This document shows, in pieces, positions 22,240 through 34,074 of a DNA stretch of 64,000 bases (positions within the stretch are counted from its first letter, which is position 1; the number at the start of each line of letters is the position of its first letter). This stretch comes from Chloranthus sessilifolius (lineage: Eukaryota; Streptophyta; Magnoliopsida; Chloranthales; Chloranthaceae). The notes beneath the pieces are model-generated. The model worked only from the letters and a program-made list of their open reading frames with translations, did no database searches and was not told where the DNA came from. The position numbers were made by a program, and so were the translations under genes. Location of the stretch: contig CM037585.1 in assembly GCA_021018995.1 (NCBI GenBank), forward strand, positions 69,318,646-69,382,645. Direction: 5' to 3'.

Positions 22240-25200
22240 CGTAGGGAGAACATCTTCCACACCTATGAGGAAAAGAATTGTAGGGTCATCGTGCATAGCG
22301 GTAGTTCTACTAATGTAATATCCACTCATGCAGTCCGCCGCTTAGGGGTTACACCTGAAGCCCACCCGAGACCTTATAAAGTCGCATGGGTCAATTCTTC
22401 ATCCATTCCCGTGTCGAAAAGGAGTCGTGTACCGATTCAGTTAGGCTCTTATTCGGATACCTTATGGTGTGATGTGGTGCCGATGGATGTGGGTCATATC
22501 ATTTTGGGAAGGCCGTGGCTCTATGACATGGACGTGACTCTTTCTGGTCGAACAAACATTTGCACGTTCATGCATAAGGGCAAAAAGATCACTTTACACC
22601 CTTTGCCTCTCAAAACACCAACGACCAACACCGTTGAAAAGAAGGGGGAGTCTTCTAAATCCATTAATATTGTGAGCCCTTTTGAGTTCGAGAAAGCATC
22701 GAAAGATGAGAGTGTGGTGTACATAGTTGTCACCGTAGAGAGTGCTCCCGAGTCGGTGAACGAGTGTCCCAAGGAGGTTGAGCCGATTTTAAAGGAGTTT
22801 ACGGATGTCTTCCCTGAAGACTTACCAAATGAACTCCCTCCTCTGCGTGATATCCAACACACAATAGACTTGGTTCCCGGATCTATCTTACCGAACCTGC
22901 CCCACTATAGGTTGAATCCAGTTGAGCACACCGAATTAACTCGGCAAGTCAATGAGCTCCTTCAGAAGGGGTTCGTCCAAGAGAGTCTGAGCCCGTGTGC
23001 CGTACCTGAGGTAGTCACTCCTAAGAAAGACGGTACGTGGCGCATGTGTGTGGATAGCTGTGCAATCAATAAGATTACCATTAAGTATCGGTTTTCCATA
23101 CCAAGGCTCGATGACATGCTTGACATGATGGTTGGTGCCACTATCTTTTCAAAGATAGACCTCAAGAGTGGCTACCATCAAGTTCGCATTCGCCCCGGAG
23201 ATGAGTGGAAAACCGCCTTTAAGACTAAGGATGGTCTTTATGAGTAGATGGTCATGCCTTTTGGGCTTTCTAACCCAAGTGTTGAGGCCGTTTCTAGGCA
23301 AATTCCTTCTTATTTATTTCGATGACATCTTGATCTATAGTCACGACAAGGTTCAACACTTGACCCACCTTAGGTTGGTTTGTGAAACCCTCAAGGGCGA
23401 GAAGTTGTTTGCCAATCTCAAGAAGTGCACTTTCATGCAACCTTCCGTTGTCTTCTTGGGATTCATTATCTCGGCCAATGGAATGGTCACGGACCCTAAA
23501 AAGGTTAAAGCCATTGTGGAGTGGCCCGAACCTAAGAACATACACAATGTTCGCAGCTTCCATGGCTTGGCTACTTGTTATCGTCGCTTCATAAGAAGTT
23601 TTAGCACCATAATAGCCCAAATTACCGATTGCATGAAAAAGGGGGACTTTAAATGGGGCAAAATGGCGACAAAAGCCTTCGTTGAGATCAAACAACGAAT
23701 GAGTAATGCACCCGTCATGCAATTGCCGGATTTTTCTAAAGTCTTTGAAGTCGCATGCGACACATCGGGTGTAGGCATAGGAGGGGTGCTTAGCCAAGAG
23801 GGTCACCCCGTGGTCTATTTTAGCGAAAAACTTAACGAGGCGAAGCAAAAATACTCCACTTATGACAAAGAATTCTATGTGGTCGTCCGATCTCTTTGGT
23901 ATTGGAAGCATTACCTTAGACCGCAAGAATTTGTGCTGTTTTCTGACCATGAAGCCTTACGCTTTCTTGCTTCCTAGAAGAAGTTGAACCCAAGGCACAC
24001 GAAGTCGGTTGAGTACCCACAAGGGTTCACATTCGTGTTAATGCATAAGGCAGTTGCTGAAAATAGGGTCGTTGATGCACTTAGTCGGCGAGTAGCGACT
24101 TTGCGTACAATGAGCACCGAGGTCGTTGGGTTCGAAAAGTTAAAGGATGAGTATCCCGAGTGCCCAGATTTTGGGGTTGAGTATACTACTCTCTTTAGTA
24201 ACCCAACCAGCACACACTCCGTGTACACCATCCAGGATGGGTACTTATTCAAAGGCAATCGCCTTTGCATCCCTCACACTTCATTGCGCGACTTTCTCAT
24301 GTGGGAGTTACATGCTGGAGGGATGGCCAGACATTTCGGGCGTAATAAAATTGTTGCGCTCGTAGAGGATAGGTTATTTTGGCCTAGCCTAATGAGAGAT
24401 GTCGCTTGAGTTGTCAAACATTGTCGTACTTGTCAAGTGTCGAAACAGACCAAACAAAATACTGGCTTGTACACCCCATTACCCGTGCCACACACACCGT
24501 GGCAAGACCACTCTATGGATTTCGTGTTTGGACTTCCTAAGACCCCTAGGAAGCACGACTCCATCTATGTCGTAGTGAACCGATTTTCCAAAATGGCCCA
24601 CTTCATTCCTTGTTCCAAAACCTCCGACGCATCCTACATTGCTAAACTATTTTTCGCGGAGGTAGTATGTCTTCATGGGTTGCCCAAAACTATTGTCTGA
24701 TAGGGATGTTAAATTTACGAGTTATTTTGGAAGACCCTTTGGCACATGATGGGCACATTGTTCCAATTCTCAACTGCTTACCACCCTCAAACGGATGGCC
24801 AAACCGAAAGCACCAATAGGAGCCTTGGGAATATCCTTCGTAGTCTTGTCGGTGATCATGTTAGGACCTAGGATACCATCTTACCCACAGCTGAGTTTGC
24901 ATATAATAATTCTGTCAATAGGTCCATAGGCATGAGTCCTTTTGAGGTAGTGCATGGTCATAGGCCTAGGACCCCATTAGATTTGATCCCCATGCCTGCA
25001 TCCCATAGAGTGTCAGAGTCTACCGATGCATTTGCACAACATATTCATAGTTTGCATGCCGAAATTAAACAGAAAATTAATTCAAGCAACAATCAATATA
25101 AGTTATCTGCAGACGCTCACAGGCGTTCTAAAGAATTTAATGTGGGTGATTATGTGATGGTCCGGGTTAGGCCTGAGCAGTTCCCATCGGGATCCGCAAA

Positions 25201-25636
25201 GAAGCTCTAATCTCGAGGTGTTGAACCTTTTAGAATTTTGGCTAAGAGTTGTCCTAATGCATACGTACTTGAACTTCCTCCAGGTACGGGGTTAGTTCAA
25301 CGTTCAATGTGGAGGATCTGGTTCCTTACTTGGGTTTCACCCCACCTCCTGAAACCCACTCCAACCACCTCCTAGCCCCAGCCTTAGCCCTAATCCACCC
25401 TTGCAACCTATACCTCTTCCTTCTCCAAGCAGACAGAGATCAGATGAGATAGAGGATATAATCCACAATCATGCCATCTCTACACATGATGGGGGATTCT
25501 AGAAGTACTTAGTCAAATGGGTCGGCAAACCGGAGTCCGAAAGCACGTGGGTTCACGAGAATGAAGTTCGGTGTTTGAACCCCGACTTGCTAGACATCTA
25601 CCACGAGCGTGTTTCATCGGTGATGAAACCTTTTTA
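22240..25636 (+). pseudogene. D2 pol: protease, RT, RNase H, integrase, chromodomain
   Basis: Protease near 22285-22520: the site reads 'VIVHSGSSTNVIS', with His replacing the catalytic Asp of DSG (codon 22294-22296). RT runs about 22780-23400, with 'RMCVDSCAINKITIKYRF', a stop at 23245-23247, a short deletion at about 23272 removing the APSTFMR segment, and YFDD at 23315-23326. RNase H is about 23740-24095, with a stop at 23975-23977. Integrase runs about 24240-25300: HHCC finger (24306-24440) with a TGA at 24407-24409; core 'SMDFVFGLP' and '[11 protein letters not shown]', where relatives have VVDRF, so a catalytic Asp is lost; further stops at 24869-24871 and 25208-25210. Chromodomain at about 25488-25636 ('KYLVKWVGKPES', 'NEVRCLNPDLLDIYHERV') with a stop at 25500-25502. 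Confidence 0.9.
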
Positions 25637-25648
25637 GTTCAGGGGAAT

Positions 25649-26570
25649 TGACGGGGACGCCACTTACATGGACATTGGATTCAGACCGCACCGGTTCTAT
25701 TGGCGTCGGAAGAAGCGTAGAGGAAGCCCGAGTACCGTAGCCTTAGAGGAGGAACATACACAAACCGCGAGGAGAACAATGCTACAGAAGAGCCCCGCGC
25801 GAGCGAGCACTTAAACTCGCTCAAGCGAGCCTCGCGCGGGCGAGCACTTAAACTAGCTCGAGCGATGATAAAACTCGCATGAGTGAGCTCATAAGATGGG
25901 ATTTCGTGCTAAACTTCCCTTTTTGTGTTTTATCAGTATTAGACCTCTTTTATTTTGAACTTAATTATTGGTAGCCTATATATAGACGCTTGTAAAGACT
26001 TTTAATTAGTTGATTGAATATTTTGAATGCTTTTATGCTTGAATATTCTTCGCCTGAGATGGGTTTGGTGTGAGGCCAAGGGAGTTATTCCCAAAAGCCA
26101 TTGTTATCTTCTCTATCATATTTGCCATCTAAATCTCTGCGTGCTTCTCTAAACCCCAAGACTAAATTCTTCCTTCGATTCTGAAACCCTAGATTTTCGA
26201 AACCCTAAACCTGTTTGAAGCTTAAACCTCTCAAAGCCAACACCCTTTCCAAAACCATAAACCGATCTAAAAGCGATAAGCCTTTTACAACCTAATTTGG
26301 AATCCGTGAATCTACATCGGACCGAAGACGAGTGCCTAAGCCTAGAAAAGCTAGAGTCCTATCTCTAGGCCGATCTTGCCTCGACTCTAAAAGTACTTGC
26401 GCGTTGGACTATACCCTACATGGATCTCGTATGATCTATCCATTTGAATTCTGCAAAACTCAAAAGGTATCAAAGATAATTTTGCGATTAAACTTGATTT
26501 AATTTCATTAATTTCGGCAAAATCCGCATAAAAATCATATTCCTCATTTTAGGGTTTCCGTCCCGCGTCA
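25649..26570 (+). repeat. 3' LTR of D2
   Basis: 922 bp, TGACGGGGACGCC...CCCGCGTCA, preceded by a short purine tract 'caggggaat'. U3 cluster of GCGAGCGAGC, CGCTCAAGCG and CTCGAGCGA at 25795-25895. TATA box (CTATATATAG) at about 25977-25986. Confidence 0.9.
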
Positions 26571-28702
26571 GTGATGCTATTGGTCATGCTTTAATTGTGA
26601 GGTGTGCCCTTGCACAGCCTTAACGGGATGAAAAGGATGACTGGCGAAGGGAGAACATCTTCCACACCTACGCCAGATTTGGTGAAAAGAATTGTAGGGT
26701 CATCGTGGATAGCGGTAGTTGTACTAACGTAATTTCAACTCATGCTGTGCGCCGCTTAGGGCTTACACCTGAAGCCCACCCGAGACCTTATAAAGTCGCA
26801 TGGGTCAATTCTTCATCCATTCCCGTGTCGAAAAGGTGTCGTGTACTGATTCAGTTAGGTTCTTATTCAGACACCTTATGTTGTGATGTGGTGCCAATGG
26901 ATGTGGGCCATACCATTTTGGGAAGGTCGTGGCTCTACGATATGGACGTGACTCTTTCTGGTCGATCAAACATATGCACGTTCATGCATAAGGGTAAAAC
27001 GATCACTTTACACCCTTATCCTCCCAAAAGACCATCGACCAACACCGTCGAAAAGAAGAGTGAATCTTCTAAAGCCGTTAATATTGTGAGTCCTTCTGAG
27101 TTCGAGAAAGCATCGTTAGATGAGAGCATGGATCAAAATTTCGGCCGATACCGATACGTATCGGACGATACGTATCGGTATTGGTATCGAACGATACATT
27201 GAATGTATCGTTCGATACATTCAATACAGTTGAATGTATCGAACGATACATTCAATGTATCGTCCGATACCAACCGGTACCGATACGTATCGTCCGATAC
27301 GTATCGTTTTGGAGCTCGGACGATACGTATCGGTAACCCGATATTTTGACCCATGGATGAGAGTGGTGTACGTAGTTGTCACTGTTGAGAGTGCACCCGT
27401 ATCAGAGAGTGCGTGTCCCAAGGAGGTTGAGCCGATTTTAAAAGAGTTTACGGATGTCTTCCCTGAAGACTTACCAAACGAACTCCCTCCTCTGTGTGAT
27501 ATCCAACATGCCTTATACTTGGTTCCCGGATCTACCTTACCGAACCTGCCCCACTATTGGTCGAATCCGGTTGAGCACGCCAAGTTGACTCGACAAGTCA
27601 ATGAGCTCCTTCAAAAGGGGTTCATCTAAGAGAGCATGAGCCCGTGTCCCGTACCTGCCCTACTCACTCCTAAGAAACACGGTACGTGGCAAATGTGTGT
27701 GGATAGCCGTACGATCAATAAGATTACGGTTAAGTATCGGTTTCCCATACCAAGGCTCGATGATATGCTCGATATGATGGTTGGTGCCACTATCTTTTCA
27801 AAGATAGACCTTAAGAGTGGCTACCGTCAAATCCGCATCCGCCCCGGTGATGAGTGTAAAACCGCCTTTAAGACTAAAAATGGTCTTTATGAGTGGATGA
27901 TCATGCCATTTGGGCTTTCTAATGCCCCGAGTACTTTCATGCGACTCATGACCCAAGTGTTGATGCCGTTTCTAAGCAAATTCCTTGTTTATTTCGATGA
28001 CATCTTGATTTCCAAATCTCAAGAAATGCACTTTCATGCAACGTTCAGTTGTTTTCTTGGGATTTATTATCTCGGTCAATGGAATGGTCACGGACCCCGA
28101 AAAGGTTAAAGCCATTGTGGAGTGGCCTGAACCTAAGAACATACACGATGTCCGCAACTTCCATGGCTTGGCTAGTTTCTATCGTTGCTTCATCAGAAAC
28201 TTTAGCACCATTATGGCCCCAATTACAGATTGCATGAAAAAGGGGGACTTTAAATGGGGCAAAGCGGCGACAAAAGCCTTTGCTAAGATCAAACAACGAA
28301 TGAGTAGTGCACCCGTCATGCGATTGCTAGACTTTTCCAAAGTCTTTGAAGTCGCATGCGACGCATCGGGTGTAGGCATAGGAGGAGTGCTTAGCCAATA
28401 GGGTCACCCCGTGGCCTATTTTAGTGAAAAACTGAACGAGGCGAAGCAAAAATACTCCACCTATGACAAGGAGTTCTATGCAGTCGTTCGATCACTTTGG
28501 TATTGGAAACATTACCGTAGACCACAAGAATTTGTGTTGTTCTCTAACCATGAAGCCTTACGCTTTCTTGCTTCACAGAAGAAGTTGAACCCAAGGCACG
28601 CGAAGTGGGTTGAGTACCTTTAAGGGTTCACATTCGTGTTAAAGCATAAGGCCGGTGCTGAAAATAGGGTCGCTGATGCACTTAGTCGGCGAGTGGTGAC
28701 TT
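26571..28702 (+). pseudogene. D1 protease, RT and RNase H (continuation after D2)
   Basis: Resumes with 'DAIGHALIVRCAL'. The protease active site 'VIVDSGSCTNVIST' (about 26700) is intact. A MITE at 27127-27355 splits the protease-RT linker. RT follows with a stop at 27627-27629, '[18 protein letters not shown]', and YFDD at 27990-28001. About 90 bp are then missing compared with F ('[13 protein letters not shown]'). RNase H is about 28340-28690 with a stop at 28399-28401. The copy ends at 'VADALSRRVVT'. Confidence 0.9.
27127..27355. mobile_element. intact palindromic GATACGTATC MITE, inserted in D1
   Basis: 229 bp. Left end CATGGATCAAAATTTCGG, right end inverted CATGGGTCAAAATATCGG (16 of 18 identical). 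It is flanked by a perfect 8-bp duplication GATGAGAG (27119-27126 and 27356-27363); the uninterrupted site is present in D2 and F as 'gatgagagtg'. The interior is almost entirely built from CGATACGTATCG, GGACGATACG and CGAACGATACATT units and would fold into long hairpins. There is no ORF. An 8-bp duplication is typical of hAT transposases, but the termini are not a hAT form I know; a Mutator-like origin (usually 9 bp) is the alternative. Confidence 0.85.
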
Positions 28703-29246
28703 AGGGTTCCAGAAAGGGTTTAGGGTTTAGGATCAAGAAACTAATAGATTAGGGTTTAGAAAACAAAAGATAACGGTTTGGGAATCGCTTCTTTGCCCTC
28801 ACACCAAACCCATCTCGGGAAGAAGAATATTCAAACATAAAAGCATTCAAAATATTCAGTAACTATTTAAAAAAGTATTTACAAGTCTCTTTATATAGGC
28901 TACCAAAGTAAAACTCGAAATAAAGAGTCCTAATAGAAATAAAAGACTGAAAAAATGCAATTTCCACAAAATGTTCATGGCTTAATCGTCAGCATCATTC
29001 TAGAGGTCACGGATGTCCGTGACTCATGGACTAAAAAACCACTAAGTTCGAGATCGAACGTCCGTTCCTCACGAAACAGTGAGGGGCTGAAACTACGGAC
29101 GTCCGTCACCTGTTAACGGTTTTTGTCCCCTTTTTCCCCCTGACACTGTAGTACTCAGGCTATTCGGGCTCCCTCTTCGCTTCTTTCAACGTCGGTAGAA
29201 GCGATGTGGTCCAAAACCGATGTCCACGTACTCGACGTCCTCATCA
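28703..29246 (-). repeat. truncated LTR of a related Ty3 family member
   Basis: On the minus strand it starts TGATGAGGACGTCGAG at 29246 (compare TGACGGGGACGCC) and carries the family landmarks: a TATA box (rc of 'ctttatataggctac', about 28890-28905), 'ctcgaaataaagagtcct', and 'aaacccatctcggg-aaga'. The inner end at 28703 is cut within R/U5. U3 has CACGGATGTCCGTGA and ACGGACGTCCGTCA motifs (28987-29115), not the CTCGAG type. Confidence 0.7.
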
Positions 29247-32200
29247 CAACATAAGACGGAGGAGTGTAGGTGGGCCACATGTGCATGCTTCAGTTGTGGC
29301 CGGAAGGGGCATTTGATAAGGGATTGTCCCAAGGCGAAGAAAGGGCAGACGACATCAACAGTTACTCAAAGGCCCTCTCGTCCTACAGTTCAGGGGTCAT
29401 ACCTTTGCCGGCTCGGCACTCGATGCCTAAGCAACCAACGACGTTATTCAAGGTATGAATTCCTTATTGATTGTCAGTTATTGCAATAATTATTACAATA
29501 ATTTCAGTTGACGAATATCTTTGGAAATTGCTTTCAATTATGACATTTCATGAATGCCACCACACCGTCTTATGCACACTTAACTGAAATTGCATGCATG
29601 AAACTTAGGTACCTTGCACATGTACCAGAGTAGTGATATCTGTCAACACTAGGCACGCGCATCTACGCGTTCATTTGTGACTTCTCAATTCACGGCCGAA
29701 TTGAGTATCACTCCTGAACCCTTAGACTTCATTCTAGTGATGTCAGTCCCTACAAGGAACTCAGTAAGCACAGACACAATTTGTCGAATGGTTATCATTC
29801 TAATTGAAGACCATGAGACGAGGGCTGATCTAATTATGTTGGACATGTAAGGATTCGATGTGATCCTCGGTATGGATTGGTTATCCGCTTACCGTGCAAG
29901 CGTAGATTGCCTTCGAAAAGTGGTCACATTTCACCCCCAAAAGGAAGACACTTTCGATTTTATGACATTAAGTCTAGCATCGCACCATTCATTTCCGCCG
30001 TTCGAGCTGAACGTATGATGAAGAATGGGTGTCATGGATATCTCGCGTTTGTACAGAATCAACGGAAGAGAAGATCAGCATCACCGACATTCCCGTTGTG
30101 TGCGAGTTTCTGGATATGCTTCCCGAGGATTTGTCAGGATTGCCACCGGATCGGGAGGTTGAGTTTTCAATTGATTTCACTCCAGGCACCGAACCGATAT
30201 CAAAAGCACTATACCGTATGGCGCCAGCAGAATTGAAGGAACTTAAGGAGCAATTACAAGAACTTTTGGACAAGGGGTTCATCAAACCTAGTGTCTCTCC
30301 ATGGGGAGCCCCTGCCCTATTCGTAAAAAAGAAGGATGGTTCAATGAGGCTCTGCATCGATTACCGTCAGTTGAATAAGCTAACAATCAAGAACCGTTAT
30401 CCACTCCCGCGAATTGATGATCTTTCGACCAACTACAAGGCTCAAGATTCTTCTCGAAGATATACCTGAGATCAAGCTATCATTAATTGAAGGTTAAAGC
30501 CAAAGACATTCCGAAAACCGCATTCCTCACTAGATATGGACACTAGGAATTTTTGGTGATGCCTTTCAGTCTAACTAATGCGTCGGCATCATTCATGGAT
30601 ATAATGAACCAAGTGTTCAGGCCACATCTCGACAAATGTGTGGTTGTCTTCGTAGATGACATTCTCATCTATTCGAAGACGAGAAGATCACAAACAACAT
30701 TTGCGCGTCGCTCTTCAGACACTTCGTGACCATCGACTGTACACAAAGATCAAGGCCATTGTAAAATGGGAGCAACCAAAGACAGTGACGGAAGTTCGTA
30801 GTTTTCTCGGTCTAGCTGGCTACTACAGAAGATTTGTCGAAGGCTTCTCCAAAATTTCGGGATCGCTCACTCAGCTCACAAGGAAGAATACGAAGTTCAA
30901 ATGGAGCAAATTGTGTGAAAAAAGCTTTCAGAAGCTTAAGAATAACCTAACCACTGCGCTAGTGCTTACCGTCAGGCAGTGGAGGCTTTGTGGTATTCAA
31001 CGATGCATCACACAACGGGTTGGGCTGTTCTCTTAACCAACACGAAAGAGTCATTGCTTACGGTTCCCAACAACTCAAAGACCATGAGAAGAATTATCCG
31101 ACGCATGATCTTGAACTGGCAGCGGTCATTTTTGCCCTAAAGATCTAAAGGCACTACATTTACTAAGAGACATTGGAGATATTCACCGATCGGCCTCAAA
31201 TACTTGTTCACTCAAAAGTGCCTAAATATGAGGCAAAGAAGATGGATGGAATTCCTCAAGGACTATGATTGCTCCATTCAGTATCACCTCGGGAAAGCAA
31301 ACATTGTGGTAGACGCATTGAGTCGAAAGTCCTCTGCTCAATTATCCAATCTCGTTACAAGAATGAGCAAATGGAAGTTGTTCGAAGACATATCCCTGTA
31401 TCATACGAACTTCGATGCAAAGGATTCAGGAGCATTAATGGCCAACGTGGTCTTCGATCGACGATCTTCGACAACATCAGTGAACTTCAGATGACCGATG
31501 ATGACTTGGTAGCCATTAGACAGGATGTGACTAGTGGGAATCGGCACGATTTCTCCATCAAGGAGGACGGATCGTTACTATTCAGAGGCCGATTGAGCGT
31601 ATCGACCAGTGCTGACCTTCGACACACGATTCTAGAAGAAGCCCACAAGTCGAAGTATGTCATCCACCCTGGTTGTACCATGATGTACCAGGATCTGAAA
31701 AAAAACTTCTGGTGGAGAGGTTTAAAGAAAGAAATATAAGAATACGTGTCAAAATGCCTGATGTGTCAATAGGTGAAGGTGAACCATCGGAATCCCTCGG
31801 GTTTATTACAACCCTTACCGATGCCTGAATGGAAATGGGAAGCCATATCCATGGATTTTATACTAGGATTACCGAGAACAGTGAAAGGACATAATGCCAT
31901 CTGGATACTTGATCGACTAACCAAGTCTGCCACTTCCTGCCTTAGAGTATGAGGTATACAGCCAGTCAGCTTGTAGAATATCTCAAGGAGATCGTCAAAC
32001 TACACGGTATCCCTACTTGCATCGTCTCGGACAGAGACCCACTGTATATGTCAAAGTTCTGGCAACGATTCCAGGAAGGAATGGGTTTGCGGTTAGATTT
32101 TAGTTCGACATTTCACCCACAGACATATGGGCAAACAGAAAGGGTGAATCAGATCATCGAAGATATGCTCCAAGCTTGCATGCTAGACTTCCAAGGGTCA

Positions 32201-32961
32201 TAGGACAAGCATCTACCCCTGATCAAATTTGTCTATAACAATAGCTATCAGGCAAGCATTGGGATGGTCCCATTTGAAGCATTATATGGTCGGAGGTGCA
32301 AGTCGCCGCTCAATTGGGAAGAAGTCGGAGAGAAATTTGTATTGGGCCCAGAGATTGTCGAAAGCACTACCGAAACAATTCATTTAATCTGTGAGAGATT
32401 TAAGGGTCGCACAGAGTCGACAAAAGAGCTATGCTGACCTTAAAAGGACGAATGTCGAGTTTCAGGTAAAATTGATATAATTACTTACTTTTACTCCCCT
32501 GATATTTGTATACAATACTAACACCACACATCCCTTTTCAGAATAGGGACAATGTTTTCGTCAAGATTTCGCCTACAAAAGGCATGATGCGCTTCGGGAA
32601 ATGTGGGAAACTAAGCCCATGCTATGTTGGACCTTTCGAGATATTGGGCCGGGTCGGTGAAGTTGCATGTTAGATTGCCTTACAGCCGTAACTTTCGAAT
32701 ATGCACGATGTATTTCACGTATCCATGTTGAGGAAATATGTAAAGGACTCGACTCATATCTTGGACTATCAGCCCATCGAACTCCAAGAAGATTTGACCA
32801 TTACAGGAGAACCAATGCAGATCCTCGATCGGAAGGAACAAGTGTTGCGAACCAAGCCAATCCCATTGGTGCTCGTGAGGTGGCGGAACCACTCATCAAA
32901 GGAGGCCACCTGGGAACGCGAAGCGGATATATGTGATGCGTATCCGCACCTCTTCGAATGA
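29247..32961 (+). pseudogene. element B gag (end), protease, RT, RNase H, integrase
   Basis: The 5' part of gag is missing. A CCHC zinc knuckle CFSCGRKGHLIRDCP lies at about 29278-29325. The protease is decayed (around 29640-29960; 'GFDVILGMDWLSAY' readable, DSG motif not). RT from about 30029 has '[21 protein letters not shown]', '[18 protein letters not shown]' and '[19 protein letters not shown]'; it is then frameshifted, with the catalytic segment near 30650 readable as 'FVDDILIYS'. RNase H is about 30930-31320. Integrase: finger and core 31560-32203, with stops, then the C-terminal domain at 32701-32961 ('DVFHVSMLRKY', 'EATWEREADI'). These sequences are typical of the Tekay/Del branch of plant Ty3 elements, distinct from D1/D2/C/F/G. 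Confidence 0.85.
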
Positions 32962-33740
32962 GGTACGAAACTTTTGAGAAAGGAAGTTTAGCAAAATTTC
33001 ACACATGTTGCATTAAATGTATCATTACATGCATTAGAATTGGAAGAAAGCATCGAATTAAAATATTTCGTTCTTTCCATAAGCTAGAATGGTAGCTATG
33101 AAGTAATGAGATAGAACCCAATATCTCAATTTTCAAATGTTTGCAAATATGTTGATCCTCGTAAAATCTAGAACGTGGCTATTGTAGGTTAAGCTTTGAT
33201 GAATCAACTAGAGATTGTATGCATGCATGATTGTTCAGATCTGAAAACCATATTGACTCCTGTTCAATTTAGACTCGTCTTGTTGAATATGGTTACTATA
33301 ATAAAGGAATTAGTTGCTCTAGTGATTTTATTTGAGGATTTGTCCACGAGATAACACCACCGTTAATCTTTGGCTTGCACGTATATAAGACTTCAATCGT
33401 GTGAATTAGTGTAATTAATTTTGAGCTAGCATCTAATCCTCACCGAATCTATGGAATGTGCGCATAATCGATTTCTGTTGATGATCTTTGCATGCAAGTC
33501 TCTGCTATGACCTAGGACCATGCATGCAAGTTTTTCGCATATATCGGGTGAATCAAGAGTTTAATCACTACAATATCATCATTAAACGGCAATTGAAGTT
33601 CTTATTTTTAGTTAGGTATATTTGTGCATGAATGTTTCTGCAGTTATGAAAAGTTTGAGTGCAGGTAAGGATGGAAAAGCAGGTTTTAAAACCATAGAAC
33701 AGTTCATAGACTGTTTCAGCTGAACAGATTGCTGAACGAA
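32962..33740 (+). other. spacer between integrase and the extra ORF of element B
   Basis: A/T-rich, no ORF supported. It sits inside element B, after the integrase stop at 32959-32961 and before a promoter-like block. Confidence 0.5.
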
Positions 33741-33906
33741 TTCGCTCGAGCGAATTACAAAAAACCACTAGAGCGATACATTCAGAAATCCCCTCAAAAT
33801 TGTACTGGCGCAACTTGCTCGAGCGACATTTGGTTGTCGCTCGAGCGGTTCACAAAGCGGCCCTGTGTAATTTTTGGATCGCTCGAGCGACCCTTACAGT
33901 ATATAT
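33741..33906 (+). promoter_or_regulatory. promoter-like block: GCTCGAGCGA palindromes plus TATA box
   Basis: TTCGCTCGAGCGAA (a perfect 14-bp palindrome, 33741-33754) is followed by TTGCTCGAGCGACA, TCGCTCGAGCGG and ATCGCTCGAGCGAC within 140 bp, then TATATAT at 33900-33906. A leader of about 170 bp leads to an ATG at 34075. The layout matches the U3 region of the D1/D2/C LTRs, although this site is internal to element B. Promoter function is inferred. Confidence 0.5.
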
Positions 33907-34074
33907 GGGCTGAATGCCCATTTCTCTTCATTTTCTCACAAAATTGCTTCGAAAAGAGACATTTCGGCTCCTTCTCCCGTGAGAACTCTTTCGTCTTCTC
34001 GCGCACCACTCTATGCCTTTCCTTCGCGCCAAAGGTCAGCTCTACCTCTTTGTTGAAATTTTGGATTTCCTTCG

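Larger units (their letters stand above)
20023..26570 (+). mobile_element. complete chromodomain-type Ty3 element D2, nested in D1
   Basis: Flanked by a perfect 5-bp duplication GTGAT (20018-20022 and 26571-26575). D1's coding sequence continues on both sides of it ('PSDEEGD' before, 'DAIGHALIVRCAL' after). Order: LTR, primer site, gag, protease, RT, RNase H, integrase, chromodomain, LTR, the order of plant chromodomain Ty3 elements. Total length is 6548 bp. It has many stops, mostly C-to-T or G-to-A changes, a deletion in RT and a protease active-site change, so it is dead. Confidence 0.95.
17831..28702 (+). mobile_element. chromodomain-type Ty3 element D1, interrupted and 3' truncated
   Basis: The 5' LTR (17831-18784), primer site and gag (to 20022) are followed by the complete insertion D2 (20023-26570). 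D1 then resumes at 26571 in the middle of the same gag-protease coding region. A MITE interrupts it at 27127-27355. It continues through protease, RT and RNase H, and stops at 28702 just after 'VADALSRRVVT', where an unrelated LTR fragment begins. Integrase, chromodomain and 3' LTR are missing. Confidence 0.85.

Noticed and set aside
23294-23950. 218-residue minus-strand open frame
   Set aside because: Antisense shadow of the RT/RNase H of D2; similar shadows occur at the same place in the other copies.
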